The notes under the pieces were generated by a model that saw only the letters and a list, made by a program, of their open reading frames with translations, was not told the origin of the DNA and did not search any database. A program made the position numbers and the translations under genes. Source: Flavobacteriales bacterium (GTDB taxonomy: Bacteria; Bacteroidota; Bacteroidia; Flavobacteriales_G; JALEGO01). From it: a stretch of DNA of 64,000 nt. Location of the stretch: contig JAHDCS010000003.1 of assembly GCA_020629755.1 (NCBI GenBank), positions 9,510 through 73,509 on the forward strand, read 5' to 3'. The first letter of the stretch is position 1. The number at the start of each line of letters is the position of its first letter. Below, piece by piece: positions 36,028 to 47,600 of the stretch.

Positions 36028-36495
36028 CTACAAAGGCCTGAGTTCTAAATAAATGTCTTCACACGAATTACAAGAAACAAAGTCGGTGCCCATTGGGCCT
36101 GAAAAACACACACTACACCCTCTGCAATCAATAATTTGAAAATTTGTGATTTCGGCTCCACAGAGTAAAGCATTATCGACATTGTAAGTATCTAATGAAA
36201 GGGTGTCGGTCATTAGTGTTTGATCCAAAGTATAGGAAAGTACAATCGGAGAAAATCCATCGTAGTGGCAATTGTTATTTGAACTGGGTTGCCATACTAT
36301 ATACAAACAAGAATCATTTGTGTTTTGGGTGGATGTTGTATCAATATTTAAGGTATCTGTACCATGATTGTTTTGTAATGTAGTGTCGTAATGTGTTGTA
36401 ATATCATTTTGTACGTATGGAGAAATCCCTTCTCTGTCTTTGGTACAAGAACAGTACAATAAAACAAAAACAAAGAATACAAATGCCTCTTTCAT
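36028..36495 (-). CDS. Small lipoprotein of unknown function
   Basis: 155 residues. A signal peptide (MKEAFVFFVFVLLYCSC) ends in a lipobox Cys near 17, followed by a Thr/Asp/Asn-rich linker (DITTHYDTTLQNNHGTDTLN). A compact domain with several Cys follows, including IIDCRGCSVCF and SCNSCEDIYLEL at the end. The Cys spacing suggests disulfides. No family is recognised. It lies 31 bp downstream of sprA and may share its transcript. Confidence 0.68.
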   Translation of the reverse strand: MKEAFVFFVFVLLYCSCTKDREGISPYVQNDITTHYDTTLQNNHGTDTLNIDTTSTQNTNDSCLYIVWQPSSNNNCHYDGFSPIVLSYTLDQTLMTDTLSLDTYNVDNALLCGAEITNFQIIDCRGCSVCFSGPMGTDFVSCNSCEDIYLELRPL

Positions 36496-36526
36496 GACTC
36501 TGTTAAACGAAAGGGAGGGTGAAAAG

Positions 36527-39500
36527 TTACAAGGTAAACCTTAAGCTAATACCAGATTTAATATTAGAGGTCGGAAAAGAATTAGAAATAAATGGATCGG
36601 TACTGATCCAATCAAAGAAATAACGCAAGGTCATTTTTTGAGATAACTTATAATCGGCTGCTGTTTTAAGGCTGTATACTTTTTGGCCGGATGACTTAGT
36701 AATCGTGTTTTCTACTATTTTTCTAAGGCCCGTTTTATTGTCTCGCATCGAAAAATCTACCCTTAAATTTAATGCAGAGGTCACTTTTTTACTTTGTCCT
36801 GGTAAGAGCCACGGAAACTTCACCTTCGGAATTGTATAGCCCGAGCCTATCACAAACTCTAAACCATTCATTTCTGTGATTTGTGTATTTGGCACACTTA
36901 AGGTTACTGTTCTATCTTTTTTGATTTCAAAACGCGCCTGTAATGAGTTTTTAAACGTCATATCTATCTTGATTAACGGGGCAATTTGTTCAGATAGTAC
37001 AACGGTGTTAATTTGATAGCGGTTAATAAAGTTGGCTTTGCCATCTAAACTGTCTGTATAAGGCTCCGAATTGCCTTCTTCTTGGTTTTCTGTAAATAAC
37101 AAGTTGGAGGTAAATGACCCAAAAGATATAGATGATTTGTAGCCGTGACTTATAGAAAAGTTTCTAAAATATTTTTTAAATAATTTCACATTCTTAAGCC
37201 CTGTATATGTGACTCTCCAGTTTACGGCTGGCAATCCTTTGATTGGGTTTAGTTTTTGTTTTTTCGGGTCTTTGCCACCATAGGTAGCTAAAAAAGTAGG
37301 GATTAAAACCTCTTGATTGGTTGCCCCAAAACCGGTGGTGTATCCGCCGCTATCTAAGGGGTGTAATCCTCCAGAATAACCCGGTACATTATTAATTCTG
37401 TCTTGCTCAAGTCTATTAGAAATAATGTCTCTGCTGTTTAAAAAGGCCTGATGAATGGCAGAATTAAAATTAGAATCAATCTTATCAAAAGCTGTTCCCC
37501 AACTGATATATGAGCGTGAAAACATACCGTTTTCGATGTAGCTCTGAGGTTCATACCAACCTAAGGTTCCGTCTATAGGGCTAAGAATAGAATCGTTCCA
37601 GTTGTAAAATTGATTGGTATTAAACCCATAGGTTGAGTTGGCAGTTAAATCAACCCTAAAATCTTTTATAGGCTCAATAGAACTTCTAAAGTTTATTTTT
37701 TCATTATGCGTGGTAATGTGTTGAGTTGTGATGTTCTGCCCTTGAATTAACCAACCTTTAGAGGCTGCATATGGTGCAAAGTCATCTTGGGCTGTTGGGT
37801 CGCCTAACCAATTATTGGTGGCGGTAATAAACGGAACACCAGGGGCTGTAAACCCATTTCTCATGCCCATAAGGTTACTTTTAAAATCTACCCCAGGTAA
37901 AATCATACCATTGTCTTGATTGTAAGTCAGCGATGCTGTTTTTACACCCATCAGCACCTTAGCAACACGATCGGTAATGGTAATTGGATCACTTTTCTCT
38001 CTTTTTTGCTTCTTGATTTCTTTTTTAGTTTTGGTAGAGTCTGATATGTCATCAATTACTTTTTTAACGCCTTTTTCTAGTTTAGAATTGCCTTTGGGTT
38101 TCTTGCGCTTGTCAGACGCTGCTTTTTTAAACTTGCGGTCTACCTTTTTCAGATACGGAATGTTATTATAAAGGTTTTTAAAATTAAAATTTCCGTTCAC
38201 TTGAACCGTGTTTGAATTTTGAATGGTGTGCCCCTGCTCTTCTGCAGCAAACGGCGCTCTAATCCAATTGTAATTCACACCATATTTAGCTGTTGTTTTT
38301 ACCCAATTTAAATAGGGTAGCTTATGGATGGGTAAAGTATAGTTTAAATTTGCTTGGTGTCTGTAGTCTATGTTTTCTCCGCCTTTCATAACATTATTCC
38401 AGACTTGTGATTTCCATATATCATAACCCCCTGGGTCGTTTTTCTTATCTACAGCCCCTAAAGGTTCTTCAATTAATGATTGATTTATGGCATTAAAATC
38501 AAACTTTAAATTTTTAGTAATATCATATTTGAGATCGTATTTTCTAGCCCATCTAAATGTCTTGTTATAAAATGGAGGCAAGTCTGCTTTAATGCCCGGA
38601 TTTGTATTTCTTGTAATACGTTCATTATAAAACCTGTCTATATCTGTACTAAAGCCAATTTGTTTGGGCTTGGTGTAAAAATTAAAATCTTTAATTAAAG
38701 AGAGGTGTTTAGATTTTATTGCTTTTTTGAAGGGTTCAATAGGTTTGGATGTAGGGCTAAATGAATAGGTTAAGTTTCCGTGGTAGGTTTTTGTTAAGTC
38801 TCTTTCTAAAGTAAAGTTTCTTTGGTGGGTTTCTGTAAAGGCATAACTGGCTGTTAAATTAGATACATCGTAAAAATGTGACTTTTTGCTCTTTTTGCTT
38901 TTGAGTTTTCTTACACCTGTAAAGTTTAAACTCTTTCTGGTAGTCACATCGCGAATTACTTTTAAAATAGAGTCTTTTTCAAAATCGTCTTGGGTGTTGG
39001 TTAAAATGGTTTTGGTTTCTACATCCGGATCCAGCGGATTAAACCTGGGTGTAATGACATTTTTAGCATATCCCACATACATGGGGGCTTGAAGCGGTGT
39101 TTTTTCACCCAATAACTTTCCTAAGTCTGTTTCAAAAGACAAGTCATAATGTTGATTGGTTTCGAGTTGGCGTTCGGATACACGCTTTTCAATACTTCCA
39201 AAACCCGGCGTACTCATCCCTCCAGACAAAGACAAAGTGCCTAATCCTGGCAATTCTGACACTACCCTACCAATGGTGGCCCAACCTCCATCGTTATTAA
39301 AATCGGTAAGTCTAAGTTCGTTTACCCAAACCTCAACACATTTAGAAGGTCCGTTGTCTTTAGGGTTTTTAACCCCTACCATAACCGTTTTAAGTGTGCT
39401 TAAATTAGGGTTCCCGACCACAATGATGTTGTTGTCTGGATAATTCGGATCAGGCGCAGAAAAAGGCGTGCTGTATTGTGCTATATTATTGCCTACTGAT

Positions 39501-42500
39501 GAATTTCTGTTTAGCTTTACTCTTTGTAGTTGTGCAAATTCAATATCAAAATTATTATCTGAAGGCCAAACCGCTAAACGACTTGATTCGTTATCGGCGG
39601 CTGTAAAATAATTTTGCCCCCCGGGGGTTATTTTTAAAGGCACTTCGTATTCATAATAGTTGTTTTCAAAATCGGTTCCCATTCTGACAAACACTTTAAG
39701 TTCGTCATCTAAAACCTCATCTTGATTGAGCACAGATTCGCCATGCACAAACATTTGTAAACGTCTGTACATCCGTACATCATAATCAAAGTTACGATAG
39801 GCCCCCACAAAAGTGCCATCACCTAAATCACAAGTGTTTACAAATAATGCTTGTTCGTTCTGAAGTACCTGGTTAACCGTTGTCAGATCTACTTGCCTGT
39901 CAATGGTTGGAGGCAATACATAATTAACGGGCGACTTTTGTGCATTTTCTTCAATGTTAACTGCTCCAATATTAAAACTCGTAAAGGCATCATCGTCTTC
40001 ATGTTCGCCTGGCGCTTGGCCATCGCCCAAATATTTACGCCACTGCCCAGTCACTAATTCTAAACGCGCAAACCTTAAATGAAGAGGATCTTTAAATCCT
40101 TTTACAAAAATCCGCATAAATCGAATAGAGTTTAATCCTTGAATGCCTCCGTAGGCCTCTCTATTTAAATCGCGCACTGGTATTTTAAACTGATACCACT
40201 TCACTGGCTTTGTGGTGCCATTTTGTAAATTAGCATTGGTTTCTAATACATTAGTGATGTAATTTGAGCCCGCTGCGTTTTCATTGATATCACCTGGTGA
40301 TACTTTAACTCTATATTGGTAATAACTCTCGCCGTAATTAATAGTCTTATCTCTATTTATATCTTCGGTGTTGGGTAATGTAGAAGCGGTAGTCGGATAG
40401 CCGGCTTGATTTTGAGCTGCATACTGATCTGAGGTGGGCGAATTGCCTTCAAAATTGTTCCAATCTTTGTAGCGTTCTAATATATCAAGTTCGTCTTGGT
40501 CGTAATCGTCTCCTAAAAAATAATGGTAATCGTCATTCGAAGGGTCACGCTGTGCATTCAAATACGCATTAGAGTTGGTGCCTCCAAATTTATTTTCAAT
40601 ACGGTCTAAGTAAGAGGATTTAAAAAAGATTTGCTCTTGCTCATTGGCAAGACCGTCTAAGCCTACATCCTGATAGGGTCTAGTGGACGGATTGTTGTCA
40701 AAGGCGTCTAATAAATAAGGGATTGAACTAGGGATAACACGCCCCCAAGGAGACAAGGTGTCTCCTGATAAGTCTGCTGCTTCTTGCTGTGTAGAACCAA
40801 GGCCGTTTTCAAAAAAACGTTGGTCATCCCTGAGGATATCTTCAGAAATGTTTCCAATATTAATAAACAGCTCTCCTGTATTGGTGCCATCTGAAAAACC
40901 ATCTGTGCCCGCTTCTGCATACGGATCCATCATCCAAAATTGAATGAATTCAACATTCGATGCATCAAAATCATTGGTGTTGATCTCACGCATAATCCCC
41001 CCCCAACGTTCTTGCGGATTAATTAAATTACCATCGGTATCTATCCCTGAACTGTATGTGTTTCCTGAAGTGTCTGTACCGTCTACATCATAGTTGTACG
41101 GACCACGTTCAGACGGATAATAAGACAAGTCAAACATATTGATAAACTGCGACTGCGTTACATTTAATTGCCTGTTCGGAAATACTTCATTTTCAGGAAT
41201 CCAACGCATAAAATGATTTTCTACAATACTGTCATCATCTAAAATATAAGACGGAACCAGGTTGTTTGATCGATAAAAAACGGAAGGATCTACTGTGTAC
41301 CAGGCCAATTTTGCTCTGTTGTAGCCATTGGCTAAGTTAGAGGTTAAATTACCTTCCGGAAAAAGACCAGGTTGCCCCTGTGGTGTTGAGGCAATTTTCC
41401 AGGCTATGGGCGAACGCAGCTCAATGGTGGATACGCTGCCTTCAAAATCATCTAAATACGACACCCCATCTCTACCAATAGCTCTTGAATTACCCGGTAT
41501 AAGTTTTGCGAATTCTCCGGTAAAATTAACTTTTGCTTTGCCTTTTGAATTTAAGAACGGAATCTTTTTAAGAATATCTGTTAAAAATTCTGACTCATCG
41601 TTATACGTTGCATCCAAACCCAACATGGTGTTGTTAATAGGCTCAAAGCCTGCGTTTACTTTTTGCGTAATAGGCCTTTCTCTAAGGTTCATAAGTGTAC
41701 CTCCTAAATGCAAGTGCTTATTAAATTCGTAATCAAAGCGAGCACCCATCATGCTTTTTTGTTGTGCGTTAAATAAAGAGTTACTCTCAAAATCTACTTG
41801 AATAGGCGAGGCTGCTTCTAATAAAGACGGATTGATAATCTTTACCCGACCCAAGTTATAATCGACCGTATAATCTGAGTTTTCTACAAGCCGCCTGCCT
41901 CCTTGAGTTACACTTACCGATCCTTGTGGTAAGTTAAAGGCCCCTAATGAAAATTCTGAGGTCACATCGCTTTGGTATTGCCCTCTTATGTAAAATCGAT
42001 TTTTATTTGGAAAGTTTACCCGCGCCAATGAGCGTGAAGTCACATAAAGAGAATCAAATGCGTAGCCTTCAGCTAAGCTTTGCTCAGTATTAGGAAATGA
42101 CGATCTTAAGCCTGATCCAAAAGGTTCTAATTTTGTGAATATTAAACGTGCTTTTTCAGGATCAATGGTAATCATAGGATTATTCAAAAAATCAAACACC
42201 CCATCTCCGTCAGGAGTGGGTTGATTGTTTATCGTAAGCTTATCCATCCCTAACACCTGAATAATGGATTTGTCTTTTAAAGAACCATCCGGAAAGTAAT
42301 TGATTTGCACCCCTGTTTTAGCATCTAAATACCAAACATCAAGCATAAACCCTTCTTTTTTTACTTGATAAGCATTGCCTAATCCGTAAATGTTTTTCAT
42401 CATTAAATCCCACATAGGCGCTTTAAAGTCTAGTTCTACACTTTTAAGCATTTTTAAGATTAACGCTTGTTCGCCCACTATACCATCGGTTGAAAATTCA

Positions 42501-43909
42501 CCTACTTGATAGGTTTTGCCTCTATAGGTAAATTGAAAAGCCACACACAGCGCAAAATCAACAGGTAATTCAGTATTTAAAGAAATATACCCTAACTGCT
42601 TATTAACTGTATAGTGCTGCCCTTCTTGTAAAAGCTCAGCCTGGCCAATGGTTAAATAATCTTTTCTGTCTTGAAGGTTCATGGCGTTTAATGCCCCAAC
42701 AGCACCAGAAAAACCCCTTACTGAGGGCTTATTTACCTGATCGTATAAAGAATTGGCTTTATTAAACGGCACATCATTCGATTGCAAGTCATTTACAACG
42801 CCAGGATTAAATAATCGAGACGGATCTGCTGTTCCTAAATCTTGAAAGGCAATGATGTTTCTTGTATTATCAAATACATTTCTAGGGGTTTTGTAGACCT
42901 CTATTTTGGTGATGAAAAAGTCTGAATTGATTAAGGGTGGATTAGAAACGGCTTGCTCGTAACGGTCTCTAAAAAAATGATCTAAAAAGAAGTGTTTATT
43001 ATACTCATATTCATCCGCTTTTACTTCAAAGTCTTGCACCTGAGCACCGTTTTTAATTTCTATAGATTCTTTTTTGCCTTGTTGTTGAGAAAGGATGGTT
43101 GTGACATTTAGTTTTCCAAACTTTAAGCCTGTCTTTACCCCAAATAGAGTTTGAGACCCTGTAATCAAAGAACTATTAAGCGGTAAAGAGACGTTACCCA
43201 GTTCAATGAGTTGGATGATGTCGTCTTCTTTTCCTTCATAAGTAAGTTTAGTGAGGTTTTCAAAATTAAACATCGCCTCAGTGTTAAAGCTTAGATTTAA
43301 TTTCATTTTATCGCCAATAGAGCCCTGAAGATTAAATTGAATTTTTTGATCAAACAAAAAATTAGTGATGCGTTGTTGTTGTATGGGGATGGCTGGATTG
43401 GCTGTTTTTGAGCTTTGAACCCCCATAATAACCTCAACAGACCCTTGAGGTTTTATTTCTATTTTATCTGATCCAAAAATACGGTCGATTACTTCGTTGT
43501 TTAAATCTATTTCAGGACGAAACCCTCCGCCTTTTTCTTCTGTTTTTTCTTCAATTTCTTCTTGGCGGCGTTTGTTCCAAAAATCTTTATACGATTTTGC
43601 CATATCGTAATCTAAGTACTCTTTAATACTCATAGACTCTGAAGGTCTAAAGGGCAATCCATCCCCAATGGTTTGTTTAACCTCGTACTTACCTGTTTGA
43701 TGATTATACTCTACATCAGACTTTATGTTGGAAGGATTATTTAAGTATAAGCCTCCGTTTTGTGTGTTGCTCGATGGGCTAAAACTCTCGTCCTGAAATT
43801 CAAAAGGCAAATCCAATCCATCCGTAGAAGTTGAATCATCTGTTTGCGCATACATAGACATCCCCCCGAAAAGAAAAAAGAAAAATATATGTGTATAAAC
43901 GCGTTTCAG
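36527..43909 (-). CDS. sprA: T9SS outer-membrane translocon protein SprA (Sov)
   Basis: About 2460 residues, the expected giant size of SprA, the pore of the type IX secretion system. Family features include a long N-terminal stretch (RPSESMSIKEYLDYDMAKS), EVIMGVQSSKTANPAIPIQQ, repeated amphipathic strands and an aromatic C-terminus (GISLRFTL). The first ATG, 43861, would begin after the hydrophobic core of the signal peptide. The frame is open upstream and encodes KRVYTHIFFFFLFGGMSMYAQ. I therefore propose a non-ATG start, CTG at 43909, just after the ruvA stop. It exports proteins with C-terminal sorting domains such as the kelch protein here. Confidence 0.93.
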   Translation of the reverse strand: MKRVYTHIFFFFLFGGMSMYAQTDDSTSTDGLDLPFEFQDESFSPSSNTQNGGLYLNNPSNIKSDVEYNHQTGKYEVKQTIGDGLPFRPSESMSIKEYLDYDMAKSYKDFWNKRRQEEIEEKTEEKGGGFRPEIDLNNEVIDRIFGSDKIEIKPQGSVEVIMGVQSSKTANPAIPIQQQRITNFLFDQKIQFNLQGSIGDKMKLNLSFNTEAMFNFENLTKLTYEGKEDDIIQLIELGNVSLPLNSSLITGSQTLFGVKTGLKFGKLNVTTILSQQQGKKESIEIKNGAQVQDFEVKADEYEYNKHFFLDHFFRDRYEQAVSNPPLINSDFFITKIEVYKTPRNVFDNTRNIIAFQDLGTADPSRLFNPGVVNDLQSNDVPFNKANSLYDQVNKPSVRGFSGAVGALNAMNLQDRKDYLTIGQAELLQEGQHYTVNKQLGYISLNTELPVDFALCVAFQFTYRGKTYQVGEFSTDGIVGEQALILKMLKSVELDFKAPMWDLMMKNIYGLGNAYQVKKEGFMLDVWYLDAKTGVQINYFPDGSLKDKSIIQVLGMDKLTINNQPTPDGDGVFDFLNNPMITIDPEKARLIFTKLEPFGSGLRSSFPNTEQSLAEGYAFDSLYVTSRSLARVNFPNKNRFYIRGQYQSDVTSEFSLGAFNLPQGSVSVTQGGRRLVENSDYTVDYNLGRVKIINPSLLEAASPIQVDFESNSLFNAQQKSMMGARFDYEFNKHLHLGGTLMNLRERPITQKVNAGFEPINNTMLGLDATYNDESEFLTDILKKIPFLNSKGKAKVNFTGEFAKLIPGNSRAIGRDGVSYLDDFEGSVSTIELRSPIAWKIASTPQGQPGLFPEGNLTSNLANGYNRAKLAWYTVDPSVFYRSNNLVPSYILDDDSIVENHFMRWIPENEVFPNRQLNVTQSQFINMFDLSYYPSERGPYNYDVDGTDTSGNTYSSGIDTDGNLINPQERWGGIMREINTNDFDASNVEFIQFWMMDPYAEAGTDGFSDGTNTGELFINIGNISEDILRDDQRFFENGLGSTQQEAADLSGDTLSPWGRVIPSSIPYLLDAFDNNPSTRPYQDVGLDGLANEQEQIFFKSSYLDRIENKFGGTNSNAYLNAQRDPSNDDYHYFLGDDYDQDELDILERYKDWNNFEGNSPTSDQYAAQNQAGYPTTASTLPNTEDINRDKTINYGESYYQYRVKVSPGDINENAAGSNYITNVLETNANLQNGTTKPVKWYQFKIPVRDLNREAYGGIQGLNSIRFMRIFVKGFKDPLHLRFARLELVTGQWRKYLGDGQAPGEHEDDDAFTSFNIGAVNIEENAQKSPVNYVLPPTIDRQVDLTTVNQVLQNEQALFVNTCDLGDGTFVGAYRNFDYDVRMYRRLQMFVHGESVLNQDEVLDDELKVFVRMGTDFENNYYEYEVPLKITPGGQNYFTAADNESSRLAVWPSDNNFDIEFAQLQRVKLNRNSSVGNNIAQYSTPFSAPDPNYPDNNIIVVGNPNLSTLKTVMVGVKNPKDNGPSKCVEVWVNELRLTDFNNDGGWATIGRVVSELPGLGTLSLSGGMSTPGFGSIEKRVSERQLETNQHYDLSFETDLGKLLGEKTPLQAPMYVGYAKNVITPRFNPLDPDVETKTILTNTQDDFEKDSILKVIRDVTTRKSLNFTGVRKLKSKKSKKSHFYDVSNLTASYAFTETHQRNFTLERDLTKTYHGNLTYSFSPTSKPIEPFKKAIKSKHLSLIKDFNFYTKPKQIGFSTDIDRFYNERITRNTNPGIKADLPPFYNKTFRWARKYDLKYDITKNLKFDFNAINQSLIEEPLGAVDKKNDPGGYDIWKSQVWNNVMKGGENIDYRHQANLNYTLPIHKLPYLNWVKTTAKYGVNYNWIRAPFAAEEQGHTIQNSNTVQVNGNFNFKNLYNNIPYLKKVDRKFKKAASDKRKKPKGNSKLEKGVKKVIDDISDSTKTKKEIKKQKREKSDPITITDRVAKVLMGVKTASLTYNQDNGMILPGVDFKSNLMGMRNGFTAPGVPFITATNNWLGDPTAQDDFAPYAASKGWLIQGQNITTQHITTHNEKINFRSSIEPIKDFRVDLTANSTYGFNTNQFYNWNDSILSPIDGTLGWYEPQSYIENGMFSRSYISWGTAFDKIDSNFNSAIHQAFLNSRDIISNRLEQDRINNVPGYSGGLHPLDSGGYTTGFGATNQEVLIPTFLATYGGKDPKKQKLNPIKGLPAVNWRVTYTGLKNVKLFKKYFRNFSISHGYKSSISFGSFTSNLLFTENQEEGNSEPYTDSLDGKANFINRYQINTVVLSEQIAPLIKIDMTFKNSLQARFEIKKDRTVTLSVPNTQITEMNGLEFVIGSGYTIPKVKFPWLLPGQSKKVTSALNLRVDFSMRDNKTGLRKIVENTITKSSGQKVYSLKTAADYKLSQKMTLRYFFDWISTDPFISNSFPTSNIKSGISLRFTL

Positions 43910-43910
43910 T

Positions 43911-44492
43911 TTACAATAATTTTAGTGCTTGTTTAATTACCCCTTCAACGCCTAAGGTAGGATCTTCACTTAGAATTTTATTAACCACTTTATGTACTTG
44001 CATTTTTTGAAAGCCAAGGGCTTGTAATGCAGAAAACGCTTCATTGGCTGAATTATTGTTTGAGCTTTCTGTATTTTCAATAGAAATACCTAAACCAGAT
44101 ACTTTATCTTTTAAATCTAAAATAACGCGCTGGGCTGTTTTTGGCCCAATGCCTTTTATGGCTTTAATGATGCCCACATTTTCTAAAGCTATGGCTTCGC
44201 TGAGTTCTTTTGGTGACAGAGAAGAAAGCATAAGACGAGCTGTATTGGTTCCGATGCCAGACACACTTATTAGTTTTCTAAACAATTCGCGCTCTAACTT
44301 TGTTGTAAACCCATAAAGTGTGTGTGCGTCTTCTTTAATAGACTGATGAATGTAAAACAGATTAGGCTTCTGTTTTTGATAGGTTTCATAACTGTGTAAA
44401 GAAATGTGTATGTAATATCCTACCCCTTTATTATCCATGATTAAATGGTCTGGGGTTATTTCTTGAATCTCTCCTTTTATGTACTCAAACAA
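43911..44492 (-). CDS. ruvA: Holliday junction branch migration protein RuvA
   Basis: 193 residues. The OB-fold N-terminus is MFEYIKGEIQEITPDHLIMD with GVGYYIHIS. Helix-hairpin-helix motifs follow in the middle (LISVSGIGTNTARLML; AIKGIGPKTAQRVILDLKDK), and a C-terminal three-helix domain contacts RuvB (EAFSALQALGFQ). RuvA binds Holliday junctions and loads RuvB. It directly precedes sprA, with 1 bp between its stop and the proposed sprA start, an adjacency also known to me from other flavobacteria. Confidence 0.95.
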   Translation of the reverse strand: MFEYIKGEIQEITPDHLIMDNKGVGYYIHISLHSYETYQKQKPNLFYIHQSIKEDAHTLYGFTTKLERELFRKLISVSGIGTNTARLMLSSLSPKELSEAIALENVGIIKAIKGIGPKTAQRVILDLKDKVSGLGISIENTESSNNNSANEAFSALQALGFQKMQVHKVVNKILSEDPTLGVEGVIKQALKLL

Positions 44493-44625
44493 AGCTTAAA
44501 GTATAATCAATAAAGGTATAACAATTCGTAAAACAGGACTCAATTAATCGGCGCAATTTTCACAAAAAAATAAGACCTGGTTTTTATCTTTTTTAATAAG
44601 AATAATTTCTTCTCTTAAAGTTGCT

Positions 44626-44633
44626 TATATTTG
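44626..44633 (+). promoter_or_regulatory. Candidate -7 element (TATATTTG) of secDF
   Basis: TATATTTG fits TAnnTTTG, 22 bp before the secDF ATG at 44656. No clear -33 TTG is seen at the right distance. The spacer 44493-44655 is shared with divergent ruvA. Confidence 0.5.
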
Positions 44634-44655
44634 CCCACTTAAATAAACCATAACC

Positions 44656-47600
44656 ATGCAAAACAGAACTGCTCTTTGGATATTCATCATTCTTTTAGCT
44701 GCGGCTTGTATATACTCTGTTTCTTTTACTTTTAGCGCCAATAGTGAAAATTCTGCTGCTGATGCCTATGCACAAAATAAATTAGATTCAGTGCTATCAC
44801 TAAACAGTGCTATTTCTTCTAAGTCTAGAGATTCCATTTTATCGGTGGGTAAATCCGATTATATTAAAAATAATGTTTCGAATTCTTTTCTTGGATTTAC
44901 CATGGATGAAGTCAGAAAAAAACAAATCAACCGCGGTTTAGATTTACAGGGCGGCATGAATGTTACCTTAGAGGTTTCTGTGGTTGATTTAGTTCGAAAT
45001 TTAGCAGCTAACAAACAAGATAAGGAGTTTAAAGCGGCCATTCAAAAAGCAACAGAATTACAAAAAAACAGCGGATCAGATTTCGTGACTTTATTTGGCC
45101 AGGCCTACAATGAAATTGCGCCAAATGGCAAATTAGCCGCTATTTTTCATTCTAGAGACAATAAAGATCTTATTCCTAGAAGCGCTTCTAATGCAGAGGT
45201 TTTAACTATTTTATCAGACGAGGCTAAAGCCGCTGTAAGCAGAACAGAGCAGGTTATTCGTAAAAGAATTGACAACCTTGGGGTTGTACAACCTAAAGTA
45301 CAAAGACTTGAATCTGGACGCATATTAGTAGAGTTGCCTGGTGTTAAAGAAAAAGCCAGAGTAAGAAAAATATTACAAGGAACTGCTAAGTTAGAATTTT
45401 GGGAAACCTACGATAACACTGAGTTTTTTACTTATTTAAACAAGGCTAATACCCTATTAAAAAATGAATTAAAAGCAGAACAAAGCGCAAATACACAAAC
45501 AGATTCTCTAGTGGCTGAAAAAGAGGGTTTAACCACCACTCAAGATAGTTCTTCAGCATTAGAAGATCTGTTGACCAATCAAACAAGCTCTTCTTCTGAT
45601 AGCGCGAGTGCTTCGATAGACTTTAAAGAAGAAAATCCGTTATTTGCGGTGTTAAGCCCTTCATTAACAAGAGAAAACAACATTCAAAAGGGGCCTGTTG
45701 TTGGCTATGCTTCTAAAAACGATACCAGTAAGGTAAATGCGTTTTTAAAACGAGAAAATATTTCTGTTTTATTTCCGAGGGCTAAGCTTTTGTGGGGCGC
45801 AAGTGGTATTGGAGATGCTAAAGACTTCTTTCAATTATTTGCTATTAAAGTTGCTAATATTGACGGTAAAGCGCCTTTAGAAGGAGATGTGGTGGTTGAT
45901 GCACGGCAAGATTTTGATCAATTAGGTAGATCTGAAGTATCTCTTGCTATGAACTCAGATGGCGCTAAGCGATGGAAAACACTCACTGGAAATAACATTG
46001 GTAATTCGGTTGCCATTGTGTTGGATGACAAGGTGTATTCTTCACCCACTGTTCAGGGTGAAATTGCAGGCGGAAGAACATCAATATCTGGATCATTTGA
46101 TGTACAAGAAGCAGAAGATTTAGCAAGTATTCTTAAAGCAGGTAAACTCCCTGCGCCATCTAGAATAATTGAAGAAGCGGTTGTGGGTCCTTCTTTAGGT
46201 GAAGAAAATGTCAACTCTAGTTTTAAATCTTTTTTACTTGCCCTAGGACTCGTGCTTATTTACATGATTTTATATTACAATAAAGCTGGTGTTGTTGCTA
46301 ATATTGCGCTGTTAGCCAATATTTTCTTTGTCATTGGGGTTTTAGCTTCGCTTGGTGCAACATTAACCCTGCCAGGTATCGCCGGTATTGTGTTAACCAT
46401 TGGTATGTCCTTAGATGCCAATGTGCTTTTCTTTGAACGGGTCAGAGAAGAACTTAGAGCTGGCAAGGGCACACGTTTGGCTATAAAAGATGCCTACGGA
46501 TTTAAAGGCGCATTGCCTTCTATTTTAGATGCCAATGTAACTTCTATTATCACGGCTTTTATACTGCTTTTATTCGCAACAGGTCCTGTTCAAGGATTTG
46601 CCACCACTCTACTTATAGGTATTTTCACCTCTTTGGTGTCTGCTATTTTTATTACACGTCTGATTTTTGAATGGATGTTAGACCGTAAAATGAATTTAGA
46701 TTTTGAAACTGGATTTTCAAGAAATTTATTCAGAGATCTAAACATAAATTTTGTTGAAAAAAGAAAGGTGTTTTATCTCGTTTCTTTAACTGCCGTTTTA
46801 ATTTCATTAGGTTCATTGTTTACTAAGGGCTTAGATTTAGGCGTTGATTTTTCTGGAGGAAGAACCTTTCAGGTGCGATTCGACGAGCCTGTTGCTGCGG
46901 ATAAAATTGCCTCTAACTTAGGGGATGTTTTTGTTGAAAACGGCAAAAGAGATGTTCCTGAGGTAAAAACATATGGCGCATCGAACCAGGTTTTGGTTAC
47001 TACTAATTATTTAATTGGAGACAACAGCTCTCAGGCCTCTGATTTGGTTGAAGAAAAATTAAAGGACGGATTAGCCAGCATGAATAACACCTTTGAAATA
47101 GTAAGTTCTCAAAAAGTTGGGCCAACCATTGCGGATGACATTAAGTCTTCATCGTTTTACGCTACCATCTTCGCTCTTATTGCTATTTTCTTATACATTG
47201 GTGTGCGATTCAAAAAAATGCAATTCGGAACAGGAGCCATCGCGGCACTTTTTCACGATGTAATCATTGTACTTGGTTTGTATTCGTTGTTGTGGGGGAT
47301 TTTACCGTTCTCACTAGAAATTGATCAGGCCTTTATTGCAGCTATTTTAACAGTAGTTGGATATTCTGTTAACGATACGGTTGTTATTTTTGATAGAATT
47401 AGAGAATACTTAGGTATTTATAGAAAAGAGTCAAAAAACAGCGTGGTAAACAAAGCCTTGAACTCTACGCTTACCAGAACATTTAACACCTCTATTACGA
47501 CCTTAATAGTACTGGCGCTTATTTTTATGTTTGGCGGAGAATCTATTCAAGGTTTTGTTTTCGCCATTATGATTGGTGTATTTGTTGGAACGTATTCTTC

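Noticed and set aside
39097-39443. Plus-strand open frames opposite sprA (for example 39156-39443 and 41328-41732)
   Set aside because: They are shadows of the long sprA frame with no upstream signals or recognisable motifs.
43859-43867. GGGGGGATG as a Shine-Dalgarno sequence plus start codon
   Set aside because: The word occurs inside genes on both strands and in several frames, and genes here lack Shine-Dalgarno sites.
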